The notes below the pieces were generated by a model, which ran no database searches, had not been told where the DNA came from, and saw only the letters and a program-made list of their open reading frames with translations. Shown in pieces: positions 50,520-60,259 of a stretch of 64,000 nucleotides of DNA. Numbering within the stretch: position 1 is the first letter of the stretch; each line of letters begins with the position of its first letter. The stretch is from Staphylococcus sp. M0911. GTDB lineage: Bacteria > Bacillota > Bacilli > Staphylococcales > Staphylococcaceae. The stretch is taken from positions 1,798,001 through 1,862,000 of the forward strand of contig NZ_CP022881.1 in assembly GCF_003491325.1 (NCBI RefSeq), given 5' to 3'. The translations under genes and the position numbers were made by a program.

Positions 50520-51891
50520 TAAAGCTTGGGGAGGCAGATTTGAAGCACAACCAGAAGAATGGGTTGATGAATTTAATGCTTCAATTGATTTCGATCAAAA
50601 TCTAATCGATCAAGATGTACAAGGCAGTATTGCACATGCTACAATGCTCGCTAATCAAAATATTATTAGTCAAGATGAAGCCCATACAATTATCGAAGGG
50701 CTAAAAGCAATACAAAAAGACGTACATCAAAATAAAATCGAATTCAAAGCGTCATTAGAAGATATTCATTTAAATATTGAACATGAACTGATTCAACGTG
50801 TTGGTGAAGCTGGGGGTAAACTTCACACAGGAAGAAGTAGAAATGACCAAGTAGCTACAGATATGCATTTATATACTAAAGAAGAAGTAAGTGGCATTAT
50901 TGAATTAATTAAATCATTACAACAAACAATACTGACAATTGCTAACCAACATGTCGATACGATTATGCCAGGTTATACGCACTTGCAACGTGCACAGCCT
51001 ATTTCATTTGCACATCACATTATGACTTACTTTTGGATGTTAGAACGTGATAAATCACGTTTCCAAGATAGTATGAAAAGAATCGATATCTCCCCTCTTG
51101 GTGCAGCAGCATTAAGTGGGACAACACATCCTATTGATCGTCATGAAACACAAGAATTACTCAATTTTAGTGCAGTTTATGAAAATAGTTTGGACGCAGT
51201 AAGTGACCGTGACTATATTGTTGAAACTTTGCATAATATCTCATTAACTATGGTTCATTTATCAAGATTTTCTGAAGAAATTATCTTTTGGTCTACAGAT
51301 GAAGCTAAATTCATTACTTTATCTGATGCCTTTTCTACAGGGTCATCCATCATGCCTCAAAAGAAAAATCCTGATATGGCTGAATTGATTAGAGGTAAAG
51401 TTGGACGTACCACAGGACATTTAATGAGTATGTTAGTAACACTCAAAGGATTACCATTAGCTTATAACAAGGATATGCAAGAAGATAAAGAAGGCTTATT
51501 TGATGCGATTCATACCATTAAAGGTTCATTAAAAATATTTGAAGGTATGCTAGATACTATGACGGTAAATACCAACCGTTTAAATGAAACAGTTACTAAA
51601 GATTTTTCAAATGCTACTGAATTAGCAGATTATCTAGTAAGTAAGAACGTTCCATTTAGAACAGCACATGAAATTGTTGGAAAAATCGTCTTAGATTGTA
51701 TTAATAAAGGTATTTATTTACTTGATGTACCTTTAGAAGATTATCAATCACATCATGAAAGTATCGAAGCTGATATTTATGACTTTTTAAAGCCTGAAAA
51801 TTGTTTAAAACGTCGTAAAAGTTATGGTTCAACAGGTCAAGATGCTGTTAAACACCAATTATCAGTTGCACAACAATTAATAAATTCATAA
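50512..51891 (+). CDS. argH: Argininosuccinate lyase
   Basis: This 459-residue enzyme of the fumarase/aspartase superfamily splits argininosuccinate into arginine and fumarate. The signature [12 protein letters not shown] lies near residue 280, and HTGRSRNDQ is near 105. The start is ATG 50512, eight bases inside argG, with GGAGG eight bases upstream. A reading from 50464 adds 16 residues inside argG that look unrelated. Completes the pathway step after ArgG. Confidence 0.97.
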   Translation: MSNKAWGGRFEAQPEEWVDEFNASIDFDQNLIDQDVQGSIAHATMLANQNIISQDEAHTIIEGLKAIQKDVHQNKIEFKASLEDIHLNIEHELIQRVGEAGGKLHTGRSRNDQVATDMHLYTKEEVSGIIELIKSLQQTILTIANQHVDTIMPGYTHLQRAQPISFAHHIMTYFWMLERDKSRFQDSMKRIDISPLGAAALSGTTHPIDRHETQELLNFSAVYENSLDAVSDRDYIVETLHNISLTMVHLSRFSEEIIFWSTDEAKFITLSDAFSTGSSIMPQKKNPDMAELIRGKVGRTTGHLMSMLVTLKGLPLAYNKDMQEDKEGLFDAIHTIKGSLKIFEGMLDTMTVNTNRLNETVTKDFSNATELADYLVSKNVPFRTAHEIVGKIVLDCINKGIYLLDVPLEDYQSHHESIEADIYDFLKPENCLKRRKSYGSTGQDAVKHQLSVAQQLINS

Positions 51892-51900
51892 TATATTTAG

Positions 51901-51932
51901 CAAGGAGAGACAAATTGTCTCTCCTTGTTTTT
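51901..51932 (+). terminator. Terminator after argH
   Basis: A perfect 12-bp stem (51901-51912 with 51916-51927) has a tight 3-base loop and is followed by TTTTTC. It begins nine bases after the argH stop codon. Confidence 0.88.
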
Positions 51933-52054
51933 CTCTCCAATCCTCTCCTCTTCCAACATAAAACCTAAAACAACTGTTTTAAATTATAATTATATTGCCT
52001 GTCAACTTATAGTATAATAATCAAGTATTCAAAAATTATTAGAAAGGGCAATCT

Positions 52055-52993
52055 ATGTTTAAACATCCCAAAACTACTTTATTTTTATTATTTTTTATAT
52101 TTTTGTCTTTCATTGGTCTGTTTATTTATACTTACTTCCAAAACACTCGTGTTAAATCTGAACAGTTCAATAACAAAGCCAGTCAACATTCAAAATGGCA
52201 TACCAATCCCACACAAGAAACATTTGTAACAATTGCACATAGAGGCGCGAGTGGTTATGCGCCTGAACATACACTTAATGCCTATGATAAAAGTCATCAT
52301 GATATTGGCGCCTCATACATAGAGATTGATTTACAAAGAACAAAAGACGGCCAACTCATAGCGATGCATGATGATTCAGTTGATCGAACTACTAATGGTC
52401 ATGGCAAAATCAAAGATTTAACGCTAGCACAAATTAAAGAACTAAACGCTGGTGAATGGTTTAATCAATTACATCCTGAAAAGGCTAAACCAGAATATCA
52501 AAATGCCAAAGTACCAACCTTAGATGAAATACTGTCAAGATATGGTAAACATGCAAATTATTACATCGAAACAAAATCACCTAATGTTTATCCAGGTATG
52601 GAAGATCAACTTTTACAAACACTTCAAAAACATGATTTATTAAATAAAACCTCTTTAAAAAATGGTCATGTTATGATTCAATCCTTTTCTGAAGATAGTC
52701 TGTTAAAAATCCATCATCAAAATAAGTCTATTCCGTTAGTTAGATTATTAAAAAAACACCAATTACAACAAATGACAGATAAAGACTTAAAATATATTCG
52801 CAAATACGCAACAGGCATTAGTCCAGAATATACTGACTTAAATGAATCTAACACTGTTCATTTAAAAGATTTAGGTTTTATCGTACATCCTTTTACTGTA
52901 GATAAAAGTGCTGATATGAAACGATTAAATCGTTATGGTGTCGACGGTGTCTTCACCAACTATGCAGATAAATATAAACGTATTTCACATTAA
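52055..52993 (+). CDS. Membrane-anchored glycerophosphodiester phosphodiesterase
   Basis: This 312-residue GDPD-family enzyme hydrolyses glycerophosphodiesters to glycerol-3-phosphate and an alcohol. Catalytic blocks are AHRGASGYAPEHT (about 65-77), EIDLQRTKDG (about 90) and MHDDSVDRTTNGHG. The N-terminus has one long hydrophobic segment (about 8-28) without an AxA cleavage motif, so it is probably an uncleaved anchor with the enzyme outside. It is closely similar to the secreted copy 200 bases downstream and arose by duplication. Confidence 0.9.
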   Translation: MFKHPKTTLFLLFFIFLSFIGLFIYTYFQNTRVKSEQFNNKASQHSKWHTNPTQETFVTIAHRGASGYAPEHTLNAYDKSHHDIGASYIEIDLQRTKDGQLIAMHDDSVDRTTNGHGKIKDLTLAQIKELNAGEWFNQLHPEKAKPEYQNAKVPTLDEILSRYGKHANYYIETKSPNVYPGMEDQLLQTLQKHDLLNKTSLKNGHVMIQSFSEDSLLKIHHQNKSIPLVRLLKKHQLQQMTDKDLKYIRKYATGISPEYTDLNESNTVHLKDLGFIVHPFTVDKSADMKRLNRYGVDGVFTNYADKYKRISH

Positions 52994-53192
52994 GATAAAT
53001 GCATATCATAAAGCATAACTACTCAATATTTTTAAAACTTCAACAATGTAAATGGTTTGTTAATTATTAATATATTTTGAAATGAATATTAAGTTCTTTA
53101 TAGTTGTTTAATTATTCAGTAAATTCTATTTCTCATATTTAAAAATATTGCCATGATAGTAGTAACACTCAAATTGAAAGGATGTTATTACT

Positions 53193-54167
53193 TTGAAATT
53201 AAATAAATGGGTATCTGTTGGAGTTGCAACAATCACTTTATCTATGCTAAGTGTCAGTACACCAGCACTTGCAAGCGGAGATGGTCAATCAACACAAACA
53301 TCAGATTCAACTGAAAATCAAACACAAACTCAAACATCTAATCATACTAATCAAAGTCATTCGCAATGGCAGAAAAATTTAACTGGTGAAGCTCACACGA
53401 CAATTGCTCATAGAGGTGCAAGTGGTTATGCTCCTGAGCATACATTTAATGCCTATGATAAAAGTCATAAAGAATTAGGAGCGTCATACATAGAAATTGA
53501 TTTACAAAGAACGAAAGATGGTCATCTCGTTGCCATGCATGATGAAACCGTTGATCGTACTACTAATGGACATGGACGAGTTGAAGATTATACATTAGCA
53601 GAGTTAAAGAAACTCGATGCTGGTAGTTGGTTTAACAAACAACATCCTGACCTTGCTAAATCAGAATATAACAATGCAAAGGTCCCTACTTTGGATGAAA
53701 TTTTAAGTCGTTACGGTAAAAACGCTAATTATTATATCGAAACAAAATCTCCTGATGTTTATCCAGGTATGGAAAATCAATTAATTCAAAGTTTAAACAA
53801 ACATGGTATGTTGACTGATCAATCACTTAAAAATGGTCATGTCATTGTTCAATCTTTTTCTGAACCTAGTCTACAAAAAATGAAACAATTAAATCCTAAT
53901 ATTCCTTTAATTCGTTTATTAGATAAAGGCGAGTTACCTTTCCAAAGTGAAGCAGATTTAAAACGTATTAAGTCTTATGCAGTTGGTGTAGGGCCTGAAT
54001 ATACAGATTTAAATGAAAAAAATACTAAGCATTTAAAAGATTTAGGATTCCTAATACATCCATTTACTGTTAATGAAGAAGCAGATATGCAACGTTTGAA
54101 TGACTATGGCATTGATGGTGTATTTACCAACTATGCAGATAAATACAAAAATTTAAACCAAAAATAG
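53193..54167 (+). CDS. glpQ: Secreted glycerophosphodiester phosphodiesterase
   Basis: This 324-residue GDPD enzyme has a cleavable signal peptide (MKLNKWVSVG start, ALA-S cleavage near residue 27). A Thr/Gln-rich linker (about 30-60) and the same catalytic blocks as its upstream paralogue (AHRGASGYAPEHT, EIDLQRTKDG, MHDETVDRTTNGHG) follow. It would release glycerol-3-phosphate from glycerophosphodiesters outside the cell. The start is TTG 53193, with AAAGGA about ten bases upstream. A nearer ATG (53182) is out of frame and stops at once. S. aureus has glpQ at this place. Confidence 0.92.
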   Translation: MKLNKWVSVGVATITLSMLSVSTPALASGDGQSTQTSDSTENQTQTQTSNHTNQSHSQWQKNLTGEAHTTIAHRGASGYAPEHTFNAYDKSHKELGASYIEIDLQRTKDGHLVAMHDETVDRTTNGHGRVEDYTLAELKKLDAGSWFNKQHPDLAKSEYNNAKVPTLDEILSRYGKNANYYIETKSPDVYPGMENQLIQSLNKHGMLTDQSLKNGHVIVQSFSEPSLQKMKQLNPNIPLIRLLDKGELPFQSEADLKRIKSYAVGVGPEYTDLNEKNTKHLKDLGFLIHPFTVNEEADMQRLNDYGIDGVFTNYADKYKNLNQK

Positions 54168-54234
54168 CAATACTTATAAATCATTGTGTATACTAACGTT
54201 AGATTCATACTTTTAACTTAAGGGTTGTGAAAAC

Positions 54235-54528
54235 ATGGCAACATCTGAAAATATACTCAATCGATTTATGCAATACATGAATGAAGATCATATTACGACT
54301 CGTAAAATGATGGGAGAATATATCATATACTATGATAAATGTGTAGTTGGTGGATTATACGATAACCGATTATTGATTAAAACGACACCTTCTTCGTCAG
54401 AAATATTGAATGATTGTGAATTGGTTGTGCCCTATCCAAATGCCAAACCAATGATTCATTATCTAAATATTGAAGACAGTGAAACTATTTTAAAAGTCTT
54501 GCAACAAGTTAAAAATGATTTAAATTAA
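54235..54528 (+). CDS. TfoX N-terminal domain family protein
   Basis: This 97-residue protein consists only of a TfoX/Sxy N-terminal-like domain, recognised by the RKMMGEYIIYY (about 22-32) and GGLYDNRLLIKTT (about 38-50) blocks. In Gram-negative bacteria TfoX/Sxy switches on competence genes, but short Firmicute members are uncharacterised. The ATG follows AAGGGTTG. It is cytosolic with no signal peptide. It ends at a terminator shared with gudB. Confidence 0.72.
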   Translation: MATSENILNRFMQYMNEDHITTRKMMGEYIIYYDKCVVGGLYDNRLLIKTTPSSSEILNDCELVVPYPNAKPMIHYLNIEDSETILKVLQQVKNDLN

Positions 54529-54531
54529 ACA

Positions 54532-54569
54532 AAAAACATTCACTCAACAATTTCTGAGTGAATGTTTTT
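54532..54569. terminator. Bidirectional terminator between the TfoX-like gene and gudB
   Basis: A perfect 15-bp stem (54532-54546 with 54555-54569) with an 8-base loop has A and T flanks suited to both directions. Confidence 0.9.
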
Positions 54570-54611
54570 ATTTTATATGAAAGTAGGTTTAACCGATATT
54601 AATAAAGGCTG

Positions 54612-55856
54612 TTATGCCCATCCACGATATCTAGCTGCTTCTGCTGTACGTTTGATACCAACAATATAGGCTGCTAAACGCATATCGATCTTTCTGTTTT
54701 GTGATAATTCATAAATTGTATCGAAAGCAGTAATTAATTTTTCGCGTAATTTTTCATTAACTTCTTCTTCAGTCCAATAGTAACCTTGATTGTTTTGAAC
54801 CCATTCGAAGTATGAAACTGTTACACCACCTGCACTAGCTAAAACATCTGGTACTAATAAGATGCCACGTTCAGTTAAAATACGTGTCGCTTCAGGTGTA
54901 GTTGGTCCGTTTGCAGCTTCAACCACGATACTTGCTTTAATATCATTAGCATTTTCTTCAGTAATTTGGTTTGAAATCGCTGCTGGAACTAAGATATCAC
55001 AGTCTAATTCGAATAATTCTTTATTTGAGATTGTCTCTTCAAATAAGTTTGTTACAGTTCCGAAGCTATCTCTTCTGTCTAATAAATAGTCAATATCTAA
55101 ACCGTTAGGGTCATGTAAAGCACCGTAAGCATCTGAAATACCAACTACTTTCGCACCTAAATCATATAAGAATTTAGCTAAGAAACTACCTGCGTTACCA
55201 AAACCTTGGATAACCACTTTAGCATCTTTAAGATCCATGCCTTTACGTTTAGCTGCTTGTTCAATTGCAATAACAACGCCTAGTGCAGTTGAACGGTCAC
55301 GTCCTTGTGATCCACCAAGTACAATAGGTTTACCAGTGATAAATCCTGGAGAATTGAATTTATCTAGTGCACTGTATTCATCCATCATCCAAGCCATGAT
55401 TTGTGAGTTAGTGAATACGTCTGGTGCTGGAATATCTTTGTTTGGTCCTACGAATTGTGAAATCGCTCTAACATACCCACGAGATAAACGTTCAACTTCA
55501 TGAATACTCATTTGACGAGGGTCACACACGATACCACCTTTACCACCGCCGTATGGTAAATTAACAATGCCGCATTTTAATGTCATCCACATTGATAATG
55601 CTTTAACTTCTTCTTCGTCAACATCTGGGTGGAAACGCACTCCCCCTTTAGTTGGACCTACTGCATCATTATGCTGTGCACGATAACCAGTGAATGTTTG
55701 AACTGTACCATCATCCATACGCACTGGAATACGTACTTGTAAAAATCTTAGTGGTTCTTTGATTAGATCGTACATACCATCATCAAAGCCCAATTTATGC
55801 AAAGCTTCTTTAATAATTCCTTGAGTAGAAGTCACTAAATTATTATTCTCAGTCAT
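54612..55856 (-). CDS. gudB: NAD-specific glutamate dehydrogenase
   Basis: This 414-residue catabolic enzyme oxidatively deaminates glutamate to 2-oxoglutarate and ammonia. PYGGGKGGIVCDP (about residue 97) holds the substrate-binding lysine, and GFGNAGSFLAKFL (about 220) is the nucleotide-binding glycine motif. Length is that of hexameric bacterial GDH. The ATG follows a GAGG-containing purine stretch. A cre-like site lies just upstream. rocD, whose product feeds glutamate semialdehyde into this step, lies 108 bases upstream. Confidence 0.95.
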   Translation of the reverse strand: MTENNNLVTSTQGIIKEALHKLGFDDGMYDLIKEPLRFLQVRIPVRMDDGTVQTFTGYRAQHNDAVGPTKGGVRFHPDVDEEEVKALSMWMTLKCGIVNLPYGGGKGGIVCDPRQMSIHEVERLSRGYVRAISQFVGPNKDIPAPDVFTNSQIMAWMMDEYSALDKFNSPGFITGKPIVLGGSQGRDRSTALGVVIAIEQAAKRKGMDLKDAKVVIQGFGNAGSFLAKFLYDLGAKVVGISDAYGALHDPNGLDIDYLLDRRDSFGTVTNLFEETISNKELFELDCDILVPAAISNQITEENANDIKASIVVEAANGPTTPEATRILTERGILLVPDVLASAGGVTVSYFEWVQNNQGYYWTEEEVNEKLREKLITAFDTIYELSQNRKIDMRLAAYIVGIKRTAEAARYRGWA

Positions 55857-55882
55857 GATCCTTTTCGCCTCTTTTTAACTAA

Positions 55883-55896
55883 TGATTTCGCTTTCA
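55883..55896 (-). promoter_or_regulatory. cre-like (CcpA) site before gudB
   Basis: On the reverse strand TGAAAGCGAAATCA matches the cre consensus TGWAANCGNTNWCA with one mismatch. It sits 27 bases upstream of the gudB start, just after a TACAAT -10 candidate. CcpA repression of gudB by glucose is known in S. aureus. Confidence 0.6.
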
Positions 55897-55964
55897 TTTA
55901 TTATTGTAACACAACTTTATCCTTTTTAAAGGGGTTGCAAAATGATTGTTACAACTTTTTGAAC

Positions 55965-57155
55965 TTATTTAAAAACTTGTTTAATTTTTTCAATTGCAAG
56001 GTCTAATTCTTCTTTAGTAATAACAAGTGGTGGTGCAAATCGAATAACTGTATCATGTGTCTCTTTACATAATAAACCTAATTCTTTTAATGATTCACAG
56101 TATGGTCTTGCATTCTCAGTTAATTCAATTCCGATGAATAAGCCACGGCCACGTACTTCTTTAATTGAAGGATGTTCGATTTTTTGTAATTCAGATTTGA
56201 AGTATTCACCTAATTCTAATGAACGGCCAGGTAAGTCTTCATCTACAATGACATCTAAAGCAGCTAGTGACACGGCACAAGCTAATGGATTACCGCCAAA
56301 TGTAGAACCATGTGAACCTGGTGTAAATACATCTAAAACTTCTTTATCAGCTAAGACAACGGAAATTGGCAGTACGCCACCGCCAAGCGCTTTACCTAAA
56401 ATGTATACATCTGGTTTAACATTATCCCAGTCTGTGGCAAATAGCTTACCTGAACGGCCTAACCCAGCTTGGATTTCGTCTGCTATAAATAAGATATTAT
56501 GCTCATCACATAATTCTCTGATTGCTTTTAAATAACCTTCTGGTGGCACATTGATACCAGCTTCGCCTTGAATAGGCTCTACTAAAATTGCTGCAGTATT
56601 ATCAGTGATTGCTGCTTTTAATTTTTCTACGTCACCAAAATCAATTTTACGGAAACCATCTAATAATGGACCATATCCTCTTTGATATTCTGCTTCAGAC
56701 GATAATGACACGGGTGCCATTGTACGACCATGGAAGTTACCATTGAATGCAATGATTTCTGCTTTATTTGGTTCAATACCTTTCACATCATAAGCCCAAC
56801 GTCGTGCTGCTTTTAATGCTGTTTCAACAGCTTCTGCACCAGTATTCATTGGTAATGCTTTATCTTTACCTGATAATTCACAAATTTTCTTGTACCATTC
56901 ACCTAAATTATCACTGTGGAAAGCACGTGATACTAATGTTACTTTCTCTGCTTGATCTTTAAGTGCCTGAATAATTTTAGGATGTCTATGCCCTTGGTTT
57001 ACTGCTGAATATGCAGATAGCATATCCATATATTTATTACCTTCCGGATCAGTTACCCATACACCTTCTGCTTCGGCAATGACGATTGGAAGCGGTACAT
57101 AGTTATGTGCTCCATAGTGATTTGTTAATTCAATAATTTGTTCTGACTTAGTCAT
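55965..57155 (-). CDS. rocD: Ornithine aminotransferase
   Basis: This 396-residue class III PLP aminotransferase converts ornithine and 2-oxoglutarate to glutamate semialdehyde and glutamate in arginine breakdown. The PLP lysine lies in LGKALGGG (about residue 255), and [12 protein letters not shown] precedes it. The ATG follows AAAGGGGAG. That ribosome site is complementary to RsaE over 13 bases. Downstream gudB completes nitrogen release from arginine and proline. Confidence 0.95.
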   Translation of the reverse strand: MTKSEQIIELTNHYGAHNYVPLPIVIAEAEGVWVTDPEGNKYMDMLSAYSAVNQGHRHPKIIQALKDQAEKVTLVSRAFHSDNLGEWYKKICELSGKDKALPMNTGAEAVETALKAARRWAYDVKGIEPNKAEIIAFNGNFHGRTMAPVSLSSEAEYQRGYGPLLDGFRKIDFGDVEKLKAAITDNTAAILVEPIQGEAGINVPPEGYLKAIRELCDEHNILFIADEIQAGLGRSGKLFATDWDNVKPDVYILGKALGGGVLPISVVLADKEVLDVFTPGSHGSTFGGNPLACAVSLAALDVIVDEDLPGRSLELGEYFKSELQKIEHPSIKEVRGRGLFIGIELTENARPYCESLKELGLLCKETHDTVIRFAPPLVITKEELDLAIEKIKQVFK

Positions 57156-57161
57156 AATATC

Positions 57162-57174
57162 TCCCCTTTGTTTA
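57162..57174 (-). promoter_or_regulatory. rocD ribosome binding site complementary to RsaE
   Basis: The mRNA sequence TAAACAAAGGGGA, which includes the rocD Shine-Dalgarno, is the exact complement of 13 consecutive bases in RsaE (encoded at 13502-13514). The other RsaE seed matches 11 of these bases. RsaE repression of arginine catabolism (rocF) is known in S. aureus, so the site is a strong candidate for direct control. Confidence 0.65.
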
Positions 57175-57483
57175 ATAAATACTAAAGCTAGTTACCAATA
57201 TCATAACTGATTTCCAGTGGCTCTCAAACAGATTACATTAATATATTTCTAAATAGTCTCATTTTATTAAAGTTGTAATTTTTCTATCTCTTATTACAAC
57301 ATGTATTACTTAAATTTTTATATTTTGAAAGCCCTTACAAATATAATGACACATGCCCGCTATGTTGTACAAGTAAAAGTTTAAAAATTCGTCATAATAT
57401 ATCTTTTATTGTTTCTAAAACCTTATAGTGACACCTTTTATTGATTTTACAATATACCAAAAATTCTATAAAAGTGTATAAAA
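57175..57483. other. Non-coding region upstream of rocD
   Basis: This AT-rich stretch between the rocD leader and the next terminator has no plausible gene on either strand. It should contain the rocD promoter, but no clear -35/-10 pair, cre site or CodY box was found. Confidence 0.5.
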
Positions 57484-57525
57484 AAAGCTAGAAATAATCA
57501 TTGGTAAATGATCTTTTCTAGCTTT
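57484..57525 (-). terminator. Terminator after the OYE-type gene
   Basis: Nested stems of 11 bp (57515-57525 with 57484-57494) and 6 bp (57507-57512 with 57497-57502) are followed on the reverse strand by a long T-run. It begins 21 bases after the stop codon. Confidence 0.9.
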
Positions 57526-57546
57526 AAATATATTGCTTTAAATATA

Positions 57547-58674
57547 TTATTGATCTTTTCTAGGTAAAGGATAAAAACCATTATTAAATTGTTGCCATAA
57601 TTTAGGTGGTAATTCATGATTATCTTCACGTTCTGGATCAAAATAGCTTATAATTTCAGATTCTCTACCTTCTTTAATTTTCCCTACAAAATCATAATCA
57701 AGTAGAATCTCACGTCCTAAAGCTACTAATTCTACGCCAACATCTTCAACTGCATTTAAAGCATCATCAGCAGTAAATACTGATCCAATACCGATTAATG
57801 GCATACGTCCATTAATCCATTTATGAATAAGTTCTAATCTATTTTGTCCTTCATACTGTCCATCACGTGTTTTAGAATAAATATCCATAATTGATACATG
57901 AATATAATCTATGTCTTTTTTAGTAATTGCATTAACTAATTCTTCAGTAATATCCATTGTAATACCTGGTGATTCCGCTTCTTCTGGTGACAAACGATAT
58001 CCGACAATGAAATCATCAGATGCATAATCTTTTTTCGCTTTAAGCACTTCATCAATGACAGCCATTGGGAATTTCAAATTCTCAGCCCATATATCGTTTC
58101 TTCTATTGTAGTAAGGTGAAACAAATTGGTGGATTAAATAATGGTTAGCTCCATGAATTTCAACACCATCAAATCCAGCCTGTATAACACGTCGTGTTGC
58201 TTCACCGAAATCTTTAATCGTTTGTTCAATTTCTTCTGATGTCATTTCTCTTGCATCGTGTTCTTGTTTTTGGCCGAAACTTTTTAATGAAATTGGGCTT
58301 GGAGCAGCTACATCACCATCGGGCGTCAATTCAGGTAATGCTTGAGCCCCACCATGATGAATTTGAACTAATGCTTTAGCACCATTTTTCTTCATCGCTT
58401 GTGCAAGTTTTTTAAGACCTTCTATGTCTGCATCGTGAGCTACTGAAGGCTGTCCAGGAAATGCCTTACCAAGATCGTTCACATTACTCGCTGCATTAAT
58501 CGCTAATCCGACATCTTTCGCACGCTTTTCAATATATGTTAATTCAACATCTGAAATTGTGCCATCGTTATTAGATGAAATGTGTGTTAAAGGCGCTAAA
58601 ACGAACTTATTTTTTAATTCAACGCCATTTGGCAATGTCACACTTTCAAATAATGAATTATATTTACTATTCAT
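57547..58674 (-). CDS. NADH-dependent flavin oxidoreductase (old yellow enzyme family)
   Basis: This 375-residue FMN-dependent TIM-barrel protein has KNKFVLAPLTH (about 22-32), HHGGAQ (about 105), GFDGVEIHGANHYLIHQF (about 166-183) and a late GIGSVFTADDAL FMN-phosphate loop (about 297-308). Family enzymes reduce activated double bonds or nitro compounds; the natural substrate is unknown. The ATG follows GGAGG. It is monocistronic with its own terminator. Confidence 0.9.
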   Translation of the reverse strand: MNSKYNSLFESVTLPNGVELKNKFVLAPLTHISSNNDGTISDVELTYIEKRAKDVGLAINAASNVNDLGKAFPGQPSVAHDADIEGLKKLAQAMKKNGAKALVQIHHGGAQALPELTPDGDVAAPSPISLKSFGQKQEHDAREMTSEEIEQTIKDFGEATRRVIQAGFDGVEIHGANHYLIHQFVSPYYNRRNDIWAENLKFPMAVIDEVLKAKKDYASDDFIVGYRLSPEEAESPGITMDITEELVNAITKKDIDYIHVSIMDIYSKTRDGQYEGQNRLELIHKWINGRMPLIGIGSVFTADDALNAVEDVGVELVALGREILLDYDFVGKIKEGRESEIISYFDPEREDNHELPPKLWQQFNNGFYPLPRKDQ

Positions 58675-58829
58675 AACTCTACCTCCAGATTAATAATAAT
58701 GGAGACTATAACATGAAAAGATTTTATGCTCTATTTATTTGCTTATAGATTTTTTATATGAATCATCATCAAACAATCAAAGGGCTCTTTAGAGACTGAA
58801 GCTATACTTGTTCAACTTTCTCAAAATAA

Positions 58830-58867
58830 AAACGATAATATCCATCACAAAATAGATACTATCGTTT
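58830..58867 (-). terminator. Terminator after the S1-domain gene
   Basis: A stem of 8 bp plus 4 bp around one mismatch (58855-58867 with 58830-58842) has a 12-base loop. It is followed on the reverse strand by TTTTATTTTG. Confidence 0.75.
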
Positions 58868-58918
58868 ATATCATCCCTATATTCTTAGTATAAATATAAC
58901 GAATATAATTACGTCACT

Positions 58919-59299
58919 TTAATCTTGACGTATAGTACGTTTAGACCGTTTGATCCAGACCGGTAAGCGTTCTTCAAGTGTTTGAAACCCATACTTTTCT
59001 GTTTCTTTTATTTCATCTAGCACCGACTGTTTTTCTTTTTTACGTTCATAATTTTTAAAGTAATCATTATCTTTTAAAGACAAGTTGAGTTTACCTTCTT
59101 CATCAATTGATAAAATCTTAGCTTTGACGACTTGTCCTTCAGATAGAAATTTCTTCAAGTTATGGACATAATCATCCATGATTTCAGAAATATGGATAAG
59201 TCCTTCAGTATGGTCAGGGGCCTCAACAAATGCGCCATACGGTTGAATACCAGTCACACGTACCTTAATATGTTGACCTTCTTTGTAGTGATTATTCAA
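58919..59299 (-). CDS. S1 RNA-binding domain protein (YugI/GSP13-like)
   Basis: This 126-residue protein has one S1 domain (about 5-76: GQHIKVRVTGIQPYGAFVEA and the IHISEI strand) followed by a basic helical tail. Bacillus YugI (general stress protein 13) has the same layout and associates with ribosomes; the role here is inferred. The start is TTG at 59297-59299, with AAGGGG upstream. It is monocistronic. Confidence 0.85.
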   Translation of the reverse strand: MNNHYKEGQHIKVRVTGIQPYGAFVEAPDHTEGLIHISEIMDDYVHNLKKFLSEGQVVKAKILSIDEEGKLNLSLKDNDYFKNYERKKEKQSVLDEIKETEKYGFQTLEERLPVWIKRSKRTIRQD

Positions 59300-59490
59300 C
59301 TTGATAACCCCTTATTTCGTTTTTCTTAACACTATTATCATAGCATAAAACAAATTAAGGGACTAACTATAACGTTGAATTTTTTGAATTATTTTGAAAT
59401 AGATCCTATGGAACTTTATTCATTCCCATAATGATAATAATAAAATGTCTGATAAAAATGTTGTGCCCCTCTATGTTATATAACATTAAA

Positions 59491-59533
59491 AAACTTCACG
59501 TTCAAAGTATGACTTTACTTGAGCGTGAAGTTT
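59491..59533 (-). terminator. Terminator after the cyclophilin gene
   Basis: A stem of about 18 bp with one G-U pair and one bulge (59516-59533 with 59491-59509) is followed on the reverse strand by T residues. It lies 67 bases after the stop codon. The remaining 301-base spacer 59300-59600 shows only the S1-gene promoter region. Confidence 0.85.
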
Positions 59534-59600
59534 CTAATCTTTTTTAAATTGAAATTATCCTAAAATCATGTTTACGAATCGTTAAATACAAACAGTCACC

Positions 59601-60194
59601 TTATTCAGTAACATCGATAGATTCGATAACTACATCATGTACAGGTTTATCTTGAGGTCCTACTTTCGTATTCGCAATGTCTTCTAATGTTGTTTCACCT
59701 TCAACCATTTGACCAAATACAGTATGTTTTTGATCTAACCAAGGCGTACCTCCATTTTCACCATACGCTTTAACGATTGGTTCTGGCCAACCACCATCAG
59801 CTAATTGACTTAGCATATTTTGTGGTACTTCTTTCATTTGAACGATAAAAAATTGTGAACCGTTTGTATTCGGACCAGCATTAGCCATAGATAATGCACC
59901 ATATAAATTAAACGCTTCTAACGAAAACTCATCTTCGAATGCACCACCATAAATGCTTTCGCCACCCATTCCAGTTGCAGTCGGGTCGCCGCCTTGTACC
60001 ATAAAATCATTGATTACGCGGTGGAAAGTTACCCCATCATAGTAACCATTTTTAGCATGTGTAACAAAGTTTTCAACTGTTTTAGGTGCAATATTAGGGA
60101 ATAACTTAAATGTCATGTCTCCTTTATTAGTATGCATTACAACTTTAATTTCATCTTCTTGTATCTCTTTATTTAACTGAGGATAGTTCGTCAT
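59601..60194 (-). CDS. ppiB: Peptidyl-prolyl cis-trans isomerase (cyclophilin)
   Basis: This 197-residue cyclophilin-type isomerase has the signature [15 protein letters not shown] (about 60-74), with the catalytic arginine in [13 protein letters not shown] follows (about 111). No signal peptide is present, so it acts in the cytoplasm to speed proline isomerisation. The ATG follows GGAGAATTTTA. It is divergent from kapB. Confidence 0.94.
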   Translation of the reverse strand: MTNYPQLNKEIQEDEIKVVMHTNKGDMTFKLFPNIAPKTVENFVTHAKNGYYDGVTFHRVINDFMVQGGDPTATGMGGESIYGGAFEDEFSLEAFNLYGALSMANAGPNTNGSQFFIVQMKEVPQNMLSQLADGGWPEPIVKAYGENGGTPWLDQKHTVFGQMVEGETTLEDIANTKVGPQDKPVHDVVIESIDVTE

Positions 60195-60259
60195 TAAAAT
60201 TCTCCATTCATGTTATGATATACGTATATATTAACACATTTGAAAGGAAGTAATATAGC

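Noticed and set aside
56134..56535. Forward-strand open frame of 133 codons opposite rocD
   Set aside because: It is antisense to a conserved aminotransferase, has no ribosome binding site and resembles no known protein.
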